From Pristionchus mayeri (Eukaryota > Nematoda > Chromadorea > Rhabditida > Neodiplogasteridae), in NCBI GenBank assembly GCA_036245805.1, contig BTRK01000002.1, positions 37,120,661 to 37,184,660 of the forward strand: a stretch of DNA of 64,000 bases, in the 5' to 3' direction. Both the position numbers and the translations under genes were made by a program. The notes under the pieces were generated by a model. It ran no database searches, was not told the origin of the DNA, and saw nothing but the letters and a program-made list of their open reading frames with translations. Below are positions 34,222 through 52,550 of the stretch, in pieces (positions within the stretch are counted from its first letter, which is position 1; each line of letters starts with the position of its first letter).

Positions 34222-36116
34222 TTTCTTTGGATATCCACCTGAAAAAGTTATTATACCAAGGTTGTAGTGCGAATACAAATATCAGAAATATTGTATCATT
34301 GCGTAGGCTGAAATGACAACTGTGTGATAAACAAGAATTGATCTGAAATGGCTACAACAGAGTTATGGTGAAAATTCCTTGTCCGATACAGTCGCCATTA
34401 TTCTAGAACCTTGACGAGGTGATATAATTGGATAATTTGGTTATGTGCGCTTTGTCGGAATTAATACATTGTGAGGATGATCTTTTGTAAGGGAAAATGC
34501 AATATGTTTCAGGCATTGTTCTCTGATATTAAACACCATTAACTCATTTCCCGATATAAGCCCCGCATTACAGAAAACACAAAGAATATCGAACTACCGT
34601 GCATGCATATGATAAAGGCCAGTAGTAAATAGAAGGGCAAAAAATGAAAAAAAAAACAATCTAATACACGTTTAATTTGCTGTTACCGGGCTCGAGTGGG
34701 GACATGAATGACAAATGAGCTGTTCGCATTAGCACCGTACATACCCACCTGATCAGAAAATTAAAAGCAGCTGTTTCGATTTATTAGAATATGGTTATAG
34801 TTTCTCATAATGGAAGCGAGCAAATAAAATAATGCATGTTCAGGTGTCACATACGTTGTTTTCGCAGTTGTTTTCCTATTATATTATGATTCGAGTCCAT
34901 TTTAAAAAATCTTCAAAGGTATTAATTGTTAGGGAGAAATTATGGAACCGCGCCTTTTGCACATAAAAAATGAATCCATCGAGGGCATGAAACATCGATT
35001 CAATGTCAACAGTATATTGCGAAGGAAAATCTAGAGCATCACTTATGGTAAGGAGGAATATATGATAACATCAGATATAACCTATTTAGCTACTGTTTCA
35101 CCATATTTGCCGCTGCGATTTACTCATACTCTTTAGTGCACGCCATTATTGCTTATCCACGAGATGTATTTATTTTATTTATTTATCGTACACCACATAG
35201 GTGCTTCATCAGATGCAGAAATGTGCGAGAAGGAGAAGGGGTATAGAGAATAGAGAAGAAAGAGACGAAAGAAGAAAGACAAGAATGTAAGCACCCGTAG
35301 GGAACATTCGTACTCGGGAGCATGTATGTTCGCAAAAAAACGTAGGGAGAGTGAATTCCAGTGACAAAGATCTGGCGATAACGACATTGTATTACTCACA
35401 TCGTCAGAAGATCGAGCGAATTGAAATATTTCAGGGGCACAGTTGAGAAAGCTATATCAGATATTACAATAATTCAGACATTATTATATCGATATTTATA
35501 AATTCTAGAAAATCATTTACAGATCCACATTAATTTTCACCTAGTTGAGCATTTGGAAAATCCGAATGTGGAGTATATGCAAATCTAAAAAAATCGTAGT
35601 GACTTATCCATGTATACAATTTTCCCGTTAACTATTTACATTGAATCATATCAACGTTTTTAGGCCACACAAATTCCACACAGGAAAACACTGAGAACAC
35701 GCGCAATTTGACAAAATTTGACATGCTCACAATAGCGCACAGAGCGCACGCTTTTATCGGTGCATGCACGGCAGAGCACCTTACATTCGCACAAAGATAT
35801 ACACACCCGTCACGAAAAACGGGTATTTGAGGCCACTCTCCTAGTGTGCACAACCTATTGATTCTTAAAATTTGCACGTATAAATAAATTTAATAGCATA
35901 ATATCATATGTGGATGTGTATTCTTTTTTCTTTCCATTTGACTTTGTATTTCTATTTACATCATTGCATAGGTAATTTCATTGCATTGAGTATTTACGGA
36001 CATTCGACTAGAACACCTTAGAAGCGAGTCGACCTCACCGGACTGCACCACCTAGCGCATCTTAGCGAATGCAAAATCGCTTGATTTTGACCAACATTTA
36101 CCTTTTATTTAAGATC
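34222..36116. other. intergenic, nothing firm
   Basis: No exon chain. About 35400-35470 (GTCAGAAGATCGAG, GGGCACAGTTGAGAAAG) is similar to 45540-45600, a dispersed low-copy repeat. Minus-strand frames at 35175-35399 and 35632-35877 lack support. Confidence 0.4.
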
Positions 36117-42624
<6,508 letters not shown>

Positions 42625-42818
42625 GTGACTGACTATTGGAATTCATTCAAATAGTGTATTACTCGTTTGCCCATGAATTGAGTACGAGCCGGAACGTTAA
42701 AAAAATCTCGATTTTCTCTTACTATGTAACATAATAGTTTGTGTATATAAAAAATAATTTCTATGAATTGCACGTGGCTTCTTCACGGAAAAACACATGC
42801 TTTAAGCGTGCCTATCCA

Positions 42819-45269
42819 TTAATTGATCAACGAACTGTTGCTTTCATATGTGATCACAATGTTCTTATCCATTTGACTATCATACTCCGAAACCTGCAAA
42901 ATGAGTATTTAACTTTATAAAAATTCTAATCCGCTCACTGCCTGATCATAAACATTACCATACACGCGTCCAGGGCGGGAAATATCGATGCGACATTGGC
43001 CAGAATGTTTCCTGAAATCCATATTTCGTGACACGATGCTAAAGCGTTCCCCGGAAAGTATTTATCCCTCTATTTTAAATTTACAAATGATAAATATGTC
43101 GTTGCCTGTCTCTCCGAATCTAGATCCCGTCAGAGGCAGAATGATGATGGCGAGATAGGGCAGAAAGCAAAATATGAAGGGAATGAAGAACTGAAAAGCA
43201 TATTGAACTCGACATGGATACAAATGAGAACAATACAATTATGTCATTGTCACCTGAACAAGTAAAGCGCGAAAAATATCCAATTGCAAGGAGCGAGTTG
43301 CATCGGAATATTTTCTGAATGTCCACCGTGCTTTTAGTAAAGGCGTATGAATCATGAATCACTACTATATACGACACATGCGTAGCTAAAAATAAAGCAA
43401 CAATGTTCAAAGGAATTACACATTCGGTATCAGGAATTCCCTGATAATTCTGCAGCTACAGAAAATGATCACTGTGAGCGAACTAAATGCAACGATTCCC
43501 GAATTGCAGATACCCCAAATGGTAGTCCAATTCACACCGCCACCATGCTCTTTCGAGTGCTGAATCGAAATATTAGTGTGCACAGAAATAGTGTGCTCAT
43601 ATTGCTCACCACAAAATTCATGAGCACTATGCTCGGTTGTGGGATTGCGTTTACATTAATTCCAAACGTCAGCAGAAGGTCATGCGTGAAGAAATCTTCA
43701 TTAGTGTTCTTCCTGGGTGCGATGATAATCATTTATATTCAAGAAATATTGAAAGCGGTGGCTCATACGAAGTGAGCAAGGACAGCTTACTCAAGAATAA
43801 CGTTTGTGAGTGTGACTATCCCGTTTCCAACCAGAATTGTGGCAACGATGACAATTCCGCATTTGCGGAAATGCTTCGGGATGAACGTTGGTCTGTGAAA
43901 ATATACTTCTGGAAAGACTTTTCAGCCGGGCATTCGCTATAATAATAGGAGTACAGACTGAGTCACTTGCGATGTCGCTGACATTGCGTACTGCCACGCA
44001 CTTACTCGAAAAGCATCAGATATCGATATAGGAAGGGAAACATGAGTAGGATGAACGGCTCATAGAATAACACGCAGAATATGGCATTGATGATGAAGTC
44101 AAGCGGCGGTTCCCTACCGATAGCCGCCCAAGTGAACGCCAGGCACCCATATTCTATTTGAAAGTATACCTAAATGAGCTGGTTGACCATTATTTTCGAA
44201 TAAAAGATGCTACGAATCTGACCGGTAAAGCCCACGCGTGGTAGCACGATATCGTAATATCGCATAGTGCGAATGCAATCAACAGCCACCGATAGCTGAA
44301 AGATAAGTTAATGGCTTCAAATATATTCGGCCTGTTTAATCTGTCAGAAATGTGAGAGAAAAAGTTGCGTAAAAAGTTCGCGAACTTCTGATTCTCTCCA
44401 TTTCGCATGCTCTCTCTCTTTCTCTAACCAGGTCGATGAAAAGTTCACGAACTTTTCGACGAACTGTGTTCGAAAATAATACTTTTCTTTTGTTTTACTT
44501 ACTTTTACAAACTATTTTTGCTTTTAACTTATGATTTCTTATAATGACAACCTTCCCTTAGCTGGAATAGCTTCAGAATACAGCGTAGTGAAAGTAAACA
44601 GGGTTGGAATATTTTTTTCGAAAATGGGTCACCACTTTCCCGTACTTTTCTTTTGTTTTACTTATTTTTATCAATTATTTTTGCTCTTAACTTATGACTG
44701 CGTATAAGAACAACCTTCCCTCTGATGGAATAGCTTGACATTACAGGATGGGGAAAGTGGTGACCCATTTTCGAAAAAAATGCTCCAACCCTGTTTACTT
44801 TCACTACGCTGTATTCTGAAGCTATTCCAGCTAAGGGAAGGTTGTCATTATAAGAAGTCATAAGTTAAAAGCAAAAATAGTTTATAAAAATAAGTAAAAC
44901 AAAAGAAAAGTATTATTTTCGAACATAGTTCGTCGAAAAGTTCGTGAACTTTTCAACGACCTGGTTAGAGAAAGAGAGAGAGTACACGAACAGGAGAGAA
45001 TCAGAAGTTCGCGAACTTTTTACGCAACTTTTTACACAACTTTTCTCGCACATTTCTGACAGATTAAACAAGCCGATTGATTGCATCTGCAGTACCTGCC
45101 CAGTCCGCGAATCTTCTTCTGGAGAGCGAGCATGATGAGAAGGGAATTTCCAAGTACGGATAGGGCTGCAAAGCCGCTGAGAATAGCCTAAAGTTCAGCA
45201 ACATTTTAGAAAAATCCGACTAAAGTGTGCTAATAACTTTACCTTGTGAGCGGAGACCGACAGCAGCAT
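42819..45269 (-). CDS. Str-type 7TM chemoreceptor, intact
   Basis: Predicted sensory GPCR of the Str/Srj/Srd branch. Eleven exons join without a phase error to about 324 residues: 45243-45269 (MLLSVSAHK), about 45096-45188 (SVLGNSLLIMLALQKKIRGL), about 44230-44302 (YRWLLIAFALCDITISCYH), 44006-44169 (FYEPFILLMFPFLYRYLMLF), about 43790-43891 (PTFIPKHFRKCGIVIVAT), about 43609-43710, about 43424-43548 (TTIWGICNSGIVAFSSLTVI), about 43256-43317 (YSDATRSLQLDIFRALLVQ), about 43105-43192 (FFIPFIFCFLPYLAIIILPL), a TM7 exon near 42960-43012 (ILANVASIFPALDACM) and the C-terminal exon ending at stop 42819-42821. LGN...LG.YR, FLYRY and the LQ..IF.ALLVQ loop are diagnostic. One donor (after GETG) is GC. A 750-bp foldback occupies intron 2. 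Confidence 0.82.
44326..45077. repeat. 750-bp foldback element in receptor intron 2
   Basis: Palindrome with axis near 44700: GGCCTGTTTAATCTGTCAGA at left, inverted at 45050-45077. Arms carry GTTCGCGAACTT motifs and the same CTTAGCTGGAATAGCTTC stretch in both orientations. No coding capacity. Confidence 0.9.
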
Positions 45270-46347
45270 CACAGATGTGTTATTGTGTGATGGGGAGAGG
45301 ACAGGAGTGAATGAATTCTTGGATATTCACTGAAGCGGAAGTTGCGCGGTGTCATCAGTTGACAGGGTCTTGAGTTCTAGAGTGTTCAAGAGATCAAAAT
45401 TAACCTATTGAGCTACTTTTCACCAAAATCGCGTTTCACTGCTTACCCGTAGTTGAAGTGTTGATAAGCGTACAAAGAGTGAATTCCGCATATAAAGAAA
45501 AAAAGGTAAATTTGGCGATTTTGACGTTTTATTATTCCCTGAGTCAGAAGATCGAGACGTTTGTGATGTTTGAGGAGCACAGTTGAGAAAGTTGTCTTCA
45601 CATCAAAGATTTTCTACAATTCAGACATTTACACCCAGAAATTCAAGTTTCGCAGGCCAGCGACGGGCTTCGTGGACATGACACGAACGTATTCTCGGGC
45701 ATTCGTCTTTGATGGCAAATTTTATCTACTCAAACTCTGTAGGTGTATGCGCCAATATCCCCCATGAACTAGTGAACTTTGTGTACTCTTCTTTCAAGTG
45801 ATAGTCCGATTGGTCTGGATGGTCACTTCCACGTAACCCCGCCGTTGAGTCACCTCGAGGATTGACGTGCGGCTAAGATTGATGAATACGGTGATTTAGA
45901 AACGTACTAAGATGTAAACACGGACGAATTCACAAGCGAGATAAGTGTAATCGATGTATCCGCGAGTTAACGAGTTATTCAGCAATACAAAAATAGTGAC
46001 TTATGCAAGTCGAAACTATTTCGTCTACACTTCGCGTCAAAAGACATACAGTGACGGCATTGTCATTTCCGATTTTGTTTCTTCACATGGAGAACCCAGG
46101 TAATTAAAGAAGCTGCTACCTCTTGTTTGTGTCCTTTCTCAGCGGTCTTTTACGAGCAGCAGTAAACAGGGAGGGGAATGATTTGACGGGAGAGATTAGA
46201 CAACCACTCGATTCGACCTTCGTTTCATTGCTTTCGCTTTTTCGCTTCCGCCCAATTCGATTGTATGCAATAGCATGTAGTTTTATTTTATTTATTGTAA
46301 TACATTATTTGAAATTTTGTAATGAATATTCCCAAATTCACAGCACA
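45270..46347. other. intergenic between divergent receptor and peptidase
   Basis: No gene supported. 45540-45600 is the low-copy repeat also seen at 35.4 kb. A polypyrimidine/AG tract before 46348 may serve as trans- or cis-splice acceptor for the peptidase. Confidence 0.4.
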
Positions 46348-49300
46348 ATGCCTATCCTGGAGACGGACGTGGTCGAACTCACGATGCAGCTGTGCGCCAT
46401 CGACTCCGTCTCGGGGAATGAGGGTGGGAATTCGTGTTGAGAAGTCTACATGCACTATAGTTCGAGAAGCGATACCACGCGCTCTTCATTCTACATACTC
46501 CGATCGACCGGTTTAGAGAGTGTCTAGAATGATGATAGCGTGGTATCGTGTCTCGAACTCTAACATGCACCTCATGTCGTGCGATCGCTCGCCGGTTAGA
46601 CAATGCGAGAGAGTATATCAAACGAGGAAAGCATGCACTGATTTGTCATGGCAGTGTCTTTGATGCAAGAATTAAAACAACACCACGAAAAATGCATCTA
46701 TATTGTTTCTGCACCTCAATTATTTTTTTCGTTTTATAATCCTACGTAATTGCAGGACAGATCGTGGATCTGGTTGCGAGAGGACTTGAGGAGCAGGGAT
46801 GGCACGTGCACAGGCAGAAGGTTTTGCCTTACTTTTTATAACAATTTTAAGTATTGTTATTGATTGAATGATATGATTTGCATAAGAATCATGCATTTCC
46901 GACCGGCAAAGTCGAAACAACATCGTATTTTTGTTTTGTACAGCACGAAGAGTAGAAAATCGCTCTTGTTGGAACTTGGCCAATTATGGTGATGTGTTGA
47001 AACCTATTACATTCCCAACATACTAGCTCAATAAATTGGCACTTTTTGTGACCGCCACTTTTTTATCGATTTTTTCTGTCTCTCATCTAATGCACTTCGA
47101 CTTTATTATAACCGTACATTCTCGTTTTGTAAAGACCCGTAGAAGATATCGTTTTGAATAAGAAAGAAAGAGAGAGAGCGACATTTCAGTAACGCATGTA
47201 TGCAGGCATACGACGACGGCAAGGGCAGGGACAACATCTACGCGACGAGAGTGCCGATCGGCGATCATGGTGATATACATTTACATATATCTCCTTCCAC
47301 ATCTGTCCACTCTCGCACGTTCCGCTGAAACTTTGTTGAGATGGACGATAGCAAAATATATGCGGGAATCATGGTGAAATGCGATAAATCAACTTACTTT
47401 GGGGATCATTGACTATACTGTCGGCGCGTGCTCTCCTCGTTTCACACGCTCTCTCGCTCACTCTGTTCGATGAGGGAGCACAAGAAATGAGGAGGGCGCA
47501 GGCCGCCGGCACTAGATGGCAAGAAATGACTCATTCTGTCCTGCTTGCTCTATCTTCCGTCTATCTCTTGAGAGAGAACGCGGAATGAAGAGAATCATAT
47601 CTTGCCAAGTCATTCCTTCTTACCTGCCCCTCCACGAGTAATGGTCTGACTCTCTTCAGTTTGCACGCTCTCTCGCCGGTCAGAGAGACGAGAGAGCGTG
47701 CAAACTGAATAGAGTCAGACCATTGCTCCGCTCCACTATCCTACGTGGATTATGTTTTATTTTGGTAACTTTCCTGACGGTATCGATAAGACAACATTAT
47801 TCAATAGGGGCTCATGTTAAGAGCTCACGTTATGATTGATTGTATTTGGTTTTGACCTGGCTAGCGGAGCATCATCATCAGCCTCATTTCGTTCGCTATT
47901 TGACCTGCACATGAAACATATATCAATCGCACTTGTGTTAAATTAGAAAGTTATATTATATGGAAACTGTTACTTGGAAACTTCCCTGAACAAAAAAGAG
48001 GAGGCGCACATGCTGCACTTGAAGCAGTTTTGTGAAATATAAATAACAAATACATTGTTCCAGTGCCCCGTCTCGTGCTCAATTCGCACTTCGACACTGT
48101 GCCTCCACTGATTCCCCTGAAGAGAACGGAGTACGCCCTGTTCGGAAGAGGTGTCAACGAGGCCAAAGGTGATACGTGTTCTTGCTGCGCAATGATTTTT
48201 TCGCATTGAAATATAATAAGATTTGAATATTTTGCTAAAAGAGGCAGGAAAATCATTGAGCTGAATTTTTTTCCAAATTAAATGCCGCGAATGAAACTCA
48301 TTAATTTCCTGATGAAATTGCTCCAACCATACGGTAATTGTCAAAAAAATATGATTCACAGCTTGTTTTTTTCAATCGGTGCGCTATGATGTTTTGATTT
48401 TCGCGCGTCGATCTGGCAAAAATATGTCCAAACATTTATCCTCAGGTCAACTGGCCGCACTGATCGTCGCCTCTAATCGATTGGTAGATCAGCGACCGGA
48501 TCTGGCGAAGGACGTCGCCTTGCTCTTTGTTGTGGGCGAGGAGATCGACCATGCTGGAATGGTGGTGAGTAGTTATAACTAGGGATGACAATTCAAGGAT
48601 TATTTCGATTTTTTTCGACTCAAGAGTTCGGTCGTCTTATGAAAATTAGTTCGGAAACATATGGAAGAGTTGATTCCAGTGGATTCGAAATCTATTAAGG
48701 ATCATTTTTCCATACTTACTTGTTTAAATATGTTAGTATCCTACCTTTTTATTCGCAAATCCTCCTTCAAGGATGGGTGTTTTTCGCACATTTTCAATTT
48801 TTTGGAGATACTATGCAAATGAGAAATGAAACACCTGCTAATTAAGCTTAGACATGAGCTAGTAGATGTCATGAACACATTCTTCAAGCAAGAGCTGACA
48901 TATGCATACTCATTAAATTGTTAAATCGTTTTTCGCTTTTTCTCATCCTTGAATTGTCATCCCTAGTGATAACTGAGAACTATTGTGTTATGCTAAATTA
49001 CTCTCATCCGCCGTTTACCTAACGATATTTCGAAATTTGATTAATTGTCTCTTCATTTCCCACACTCTCTCACCGCTCAACCGGTCGAGAGAGTGTGTGA
49101 AATGGAGAGACAATTAGCCGAATTACGAACTGTACTCGAAGCCATCTATTAGGTTGGTTCATAAGTCTTTTCCCTTTTTGGGTGCACAATTCGATCCCAC
49201 CTTAAATTGTCCCAGTAAAAGAGAATTGTCTGACTCCAAGGCATTATGTAAGGGTACGCTCGAACTTCATAACCATATATTGGATTTACATCATGGCTTT

Positions 49301-50787
49301 AGATTGTCCGGAATATTGACACTTGTTTACAAATTTTGTTCAGTTGAAATTTTCCATTTTGTTTGATCAACTATCATTCAGTGGAGAAATATTGCGGTAA
49401 CAGTTCTTTTACAAGAATTGATAGCCCGTTAGTTGCTCTTTCTAAAAGTGTGTAGGAACAGGTGATTACATCACGAAATCCCGAAATACATGTGTCGAAA
49501 TTCCAACATGAGCCGTGCGATGCTGCTCAAACTCTCGGAACTCCTGATCCAAAGATAGAAGATAATGGCTCCCATGTAGGGGCGCTACATTCAATCACTA
49601 TTGGGGCACAATGTTATAAATACATTTAAGCGTCGGCCTCATTCATCTTTCAATGCGACACATTTTTTTTTTTAAATCTTAAAACGGTAAAAATAGTCAA
49701 AAATTGTATTTTTAGAGGGTTCGAAAAGATCCAATCTCATGATGAAAGATGCATTGCCGAATTTTGCTATTTTAATATATGGTAGATTAAAGATAATTTG
49801 TACGATTAACCTTAAAATATCGAATAATCAACCAATGCTGAAAACAAATATGCATCGAAAATGGGCATTTTCATAGCCAAATATCCATGTTGTAACATTG
49901 AGTTGTGTAGATTTTGCAAGGACTATTGATACATGCACCAAAACTAGAATGTAAACTCAATATAGATGTGACTTCGTGAATATGCAGATTTGGGATGCCT
50001 AGGCCTGTAGATTCGAACATACGGAGAATTAAGATCACTATAGTCATACTAAGCAGAACTGAATTTTCATAAGTCGCACCAGTTTCACCCCATCCTTCAC
50101 GGGGTGTTGGGGTTCAATAGTGTTTTGAGAACTACGAATGCCACGCTATACAATGATATCATGATAGTAGCCAAATGTCAGCTTTTCGTAGAGCACAAGT
50201 TGAAACAAAAGTATCTCTATTTTCGCACGTTGGATCATTTGACTTTACATTGTGATAGCAATACTGATAATATTGGCTTGACCCTATGTGCGCTAAAGAG
50301 AGTGTCGATGCACTCACTGAATGCATCGAACAATATGAGAATCGGTTGAACGTAAGGGCTCGTAAATCCAAAAATATTTAATCGCGGAAAAGGGAAAAGA
50401 CTTATGAACCAACCTGATAACTCAGGCTGCTAACGACCTGCCTGGCTACGGGCCCGAGTTTCTCGTCGTGGGTGAACCGACTGAGATGAAATACGCATCG
50501 ATCCAAAAGGGCGCGCTAAAGGTAAGCAGTCGCTCTTTCGAAATGTTGCCTCTCTAAACGGTCACAAAAGAGTCACAATCTGTTGAGCTCTGAAGATGAA
50601 AAATAATAGTGGGAGTAGAGGAGACGATCAACAGGTCATGATCAATTATTTCTCCAGGTCCTGCTTTCGGTGACTGGCCGTGCTGGTCACTCTGGCTACC
50701 CGCACGCGGGCGAGTCTGCCATTCACAAGCTGATCGAGATTCTGGACGACGTGATGAAGTACGAGTGGCCGAAGGACTCGCAGCGTG
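46348..50787 (+). CDS. M20-family metallopeptidase (ArgE/DapE-like), 3'-truncated
   Basis: Zinc-dependent amidohydrolase/deacylase, likely cytosolic (no signal peptide). Exons: 46348-46423 (MPILETDVVELTMQLCAIDS), 46756-46820, 47206-47269, 48064-48168 (catalytic SHFDTVPP), 48446-48564 (VVGEEIDHAG, with the Glu pair containing the general base), 50426-50521 (VVGEPTEMKYASIQKGALK) and 50658-50787 (lid-domain start GRAGHSGYPHAGESAIHKL). All junctions agree in phase. In the GRGxxDxKG motif the bridging metal ligand is Glu (GRGVNEAKG), where family members normally have Asp. The expected last 90 or so residues, which return to the catalytic domain with the final metal-binding His, are not found before the repeats and the transposase gene start at 51.1 kb. 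Intron 5 holds three different mobile elements. Closest type known to me is the eukaryotic acetylornithine-deacetylase-like group; substrate unknown. Confidence 0.8.
46452..46562. repeat. short hairpin element in peptidase intron 1
   Basis: Outer arms AGTTCGAGAAGCGATACCAC and its reverse complement (GTGGTATCGTGTCTCGAACT), core GATCGACCGGTTTAGAG. Confidence 0.85.
47420..47740. repeat. cluster of three hairpin elements in peptidase intron 3
   Basis: Three stems in a row: 47426-47512 (GCGCGTGCTCTCCTCGTTTC), 47515-47632 (TGGCAAGAAATGACTCATTC against GCCAAGTCATTCC) and 47638-47735 (ATGGTCTGACTCTCTTCAGT against its exact complement, loop around CCGGTC). The third is almost perfect. Confidence 0.8.
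48580..48965. mobile_element. 386-bp hAT-like MITE in peptidase intron 5
   Basis: Inverted ends TAGGGATGACAATTCAAGGA at both sides. Flanked by near-identical 8-bp repeats GTTATAAC (48572-48579) and GTGATAAC (48966-48973), the hAT duplication size. No coding capacity. Confidence 0.85.
49035..49130. repeat. short hairpin element in peptidase intron 5
   Basis: Stem TAATTGTCTCTTCATTTCCC against its complement (GAAATGGAGAGACAATTA), core CACCGCTCAACCGGTCGAG. Confidence 0.85.
49149..50417. mobile_element. mariner-type element, 1269 bp, no intact transposase
   Basis: Inverted ends TTAGGTTGGTTCATAAGTCT / TCAGGTTGGTTCATAAGTCT with TA on each side (49147-49148, 50418-50419). The ends and the length match mariner elements (about 1.3 kb), but no frame longer than 81 codons and no transposase motif is visible. 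It shares interior words (GCGCTAAAGAGAG) with the element at 55.4 kb. The right end lies 8 bases before the exon 6 acceptor of the peptidase. Confidence 0.85.
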
Positions 50788-51089
50788 GTAATATTTTATG
50801 ATTATTTATTTTATCAGCAGAGAGAGTGAGATATCATTAAACTCGATCAGACTATTTTTAAATGCGGTTGTTGAAACATATGCACTGTAAAGGAACCATT
50901 ATATTTTTTATGTTCATAAAAGATACGTTTATTTTTTCCTTTATCAACTCTGCACCTTCCGGAAATAACACAAATGCTTGTTGCAGAAATTGATGGTTCA
51001 TGATCATGCATGATAATTTTTGTTTGATAAAAACAATGAGATTGAAATCAGTAACTTGCGTGCTCATCATGGTAAAAGCCGCTGCTGAA
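50788..51089. other. peptidase 3' side, no exon found
   Basis: AT-rich, with no reading that continues the M20 fold. This is where the missing catalytic-domain exons would be expected. Confidence 0.4.
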
Positions 51090-51302
51090 ACGCATATGAG
51101 GCGAATCGCGAGAGAATCGACCACGCCGCGGCGGTAGGATTCAAGTTTGTTCGATTCCGCTATAGTTTTAGTTACTAGTACTTTGAATGATGCTCTTTAA
51201 AACTGCGTCGTCAGAATTTTGATATCTGACGTCGTCGTCGAGATTCAGAAGGCCAAACTTGGCACTATTACTTTTCGACAGTCAAATCGGACACACTTAA
51301 AG
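51090..51302. repeat. single arm of long foldback family, ending at TTAA
   Basis: CATATGAGGCGAATCGCGAG, CGCGGCGGTAGGATTC and CTGCGTCGTCAGAATTTTGA match the outer arms at 25.9-31.0 kb and the segment 62407-62625. Homology stops at the TTAA at 51299-51302, the same position where other copies are interrupted. Confidence 0.75.
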
Positions 51303-52111
51303 GGATCCGGAAATCGAAAAACAAGTTTGTCTTAATTTGCGAGGCTTCGTCCCCTCATATTAATGCAATGTTTCAAAATAATTAAAAAAAATTGTTTAAA
51401 CGAGAAAATGGGCAAAGCCGGAGAATGGTATTTATTGGGGAGAGTGAATTAGGAAACATGGAACAATTACTGTATTAGAGCGAATTTGGAAAAAAATACG
51501 GTATTTTTCCCAATTGATTTTTGCCTATGCCAGGCCATGCCAAGGTCCTTCGGTTTAATTGGGATATTTCTTTATATTGTTTTGCTTTTTTTCAGTAATT
51601 TACGTTGTATTCCCTTTTCGGTGTTCTGATTTGTATTGGTGAACGCAGGATTAAACATATTACGGCTAATAACGGTGTTAAACCAGTTACTTTATGTCAT
51701 TGCATGTCCTCATTTTCGTTCTCATTCCGTGTTTATTGCTTCAAGTTGCTATCAGTTTAGTTAGTTTATGGCGACATATACGTGCATCGCCTGTCCACTG
51801 CGCTCGAGCGATACTCGCGTCATTCCGTCCACTCCCGAGCTGAGAAGGGAATGGCTTCTCCGCTTCAACCTCATCCACGACGAGTTCTTAGCATTGGAGG
51901 AGAAAGTTGCGAGCGTTCAAGCACAAGGCAAGCGGGCTAGACTCTGTCACAACCACTTTAAGGACTCGATCGACAAGAAAAACTCGTTGCCTGATGATGT
52001 GAGTCATTACCTTACTTGCGTTATTGTCATTGTTGCCTGTGGGTTGTACTGAGCAATGCTGTAAAGATTTTCAATTGTATCATCAAGTATTTGTCGATTG
52101 CCTTACTCCGC

Positions 52112-52550
52112 TAGTTTAGCATCGGGAAGGGAGAAGGGGGGAAGGTCCACAACGTCTTCAGAGGGTGGACCAAGATCAAGACCAGGCAAGGACGTATTTC
52201 TATATTTCCGATATCCGCTATAATTATGCAATAGTATGCCCTGGAGAGGTAATACAATACAGGCCCAGAGGAGGCAATAGTACATGCAAACATGTCCATT
52301 TTAACACGAATAGTATACACCACTTTTCCCCCTAAATCGTGTGTTTAGCATCGTGAGCAGACAGAAAGCCCTCCTCGTCTTCAGAGAGCAGACAGAAAGC
52401 CCTCCTCGTCTTCAGAGAGCAGATCACGACGAGGTTCAAGAGTCGAATTCTTTATTTCCGAAAGACTAGAATTATATCATAGTACGCTCTGGGAGGCAAT
52501 CAGAGAAAATATAGGCCCGTTGGGGCGAGGATACATCTAAACGGATATTT
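52112..52550. repeat. diverged tandem duplication inside transposase intron
   Basis: The block from 52112 (GTTTAGCATCGGGA, CGTCTTCAGAG) recurs from 52345 (GTTTAGCATCGTGA), with parallel later words (ATTATGCAATAGTATGCCCT / ATTATATCATAGTACGCTCT). Within the second block a 31-bp unit (AGCAGACAGAAAGCCCTCCT...) is itself duplicated exactly at 52357-52418. Confidence 0.75.

Noticed and set aside
49149..50417. Possible active mariner
   Set aside because: Length and ends fit mariner, but no DD(E/D) motif or long frame is visible on either strand.
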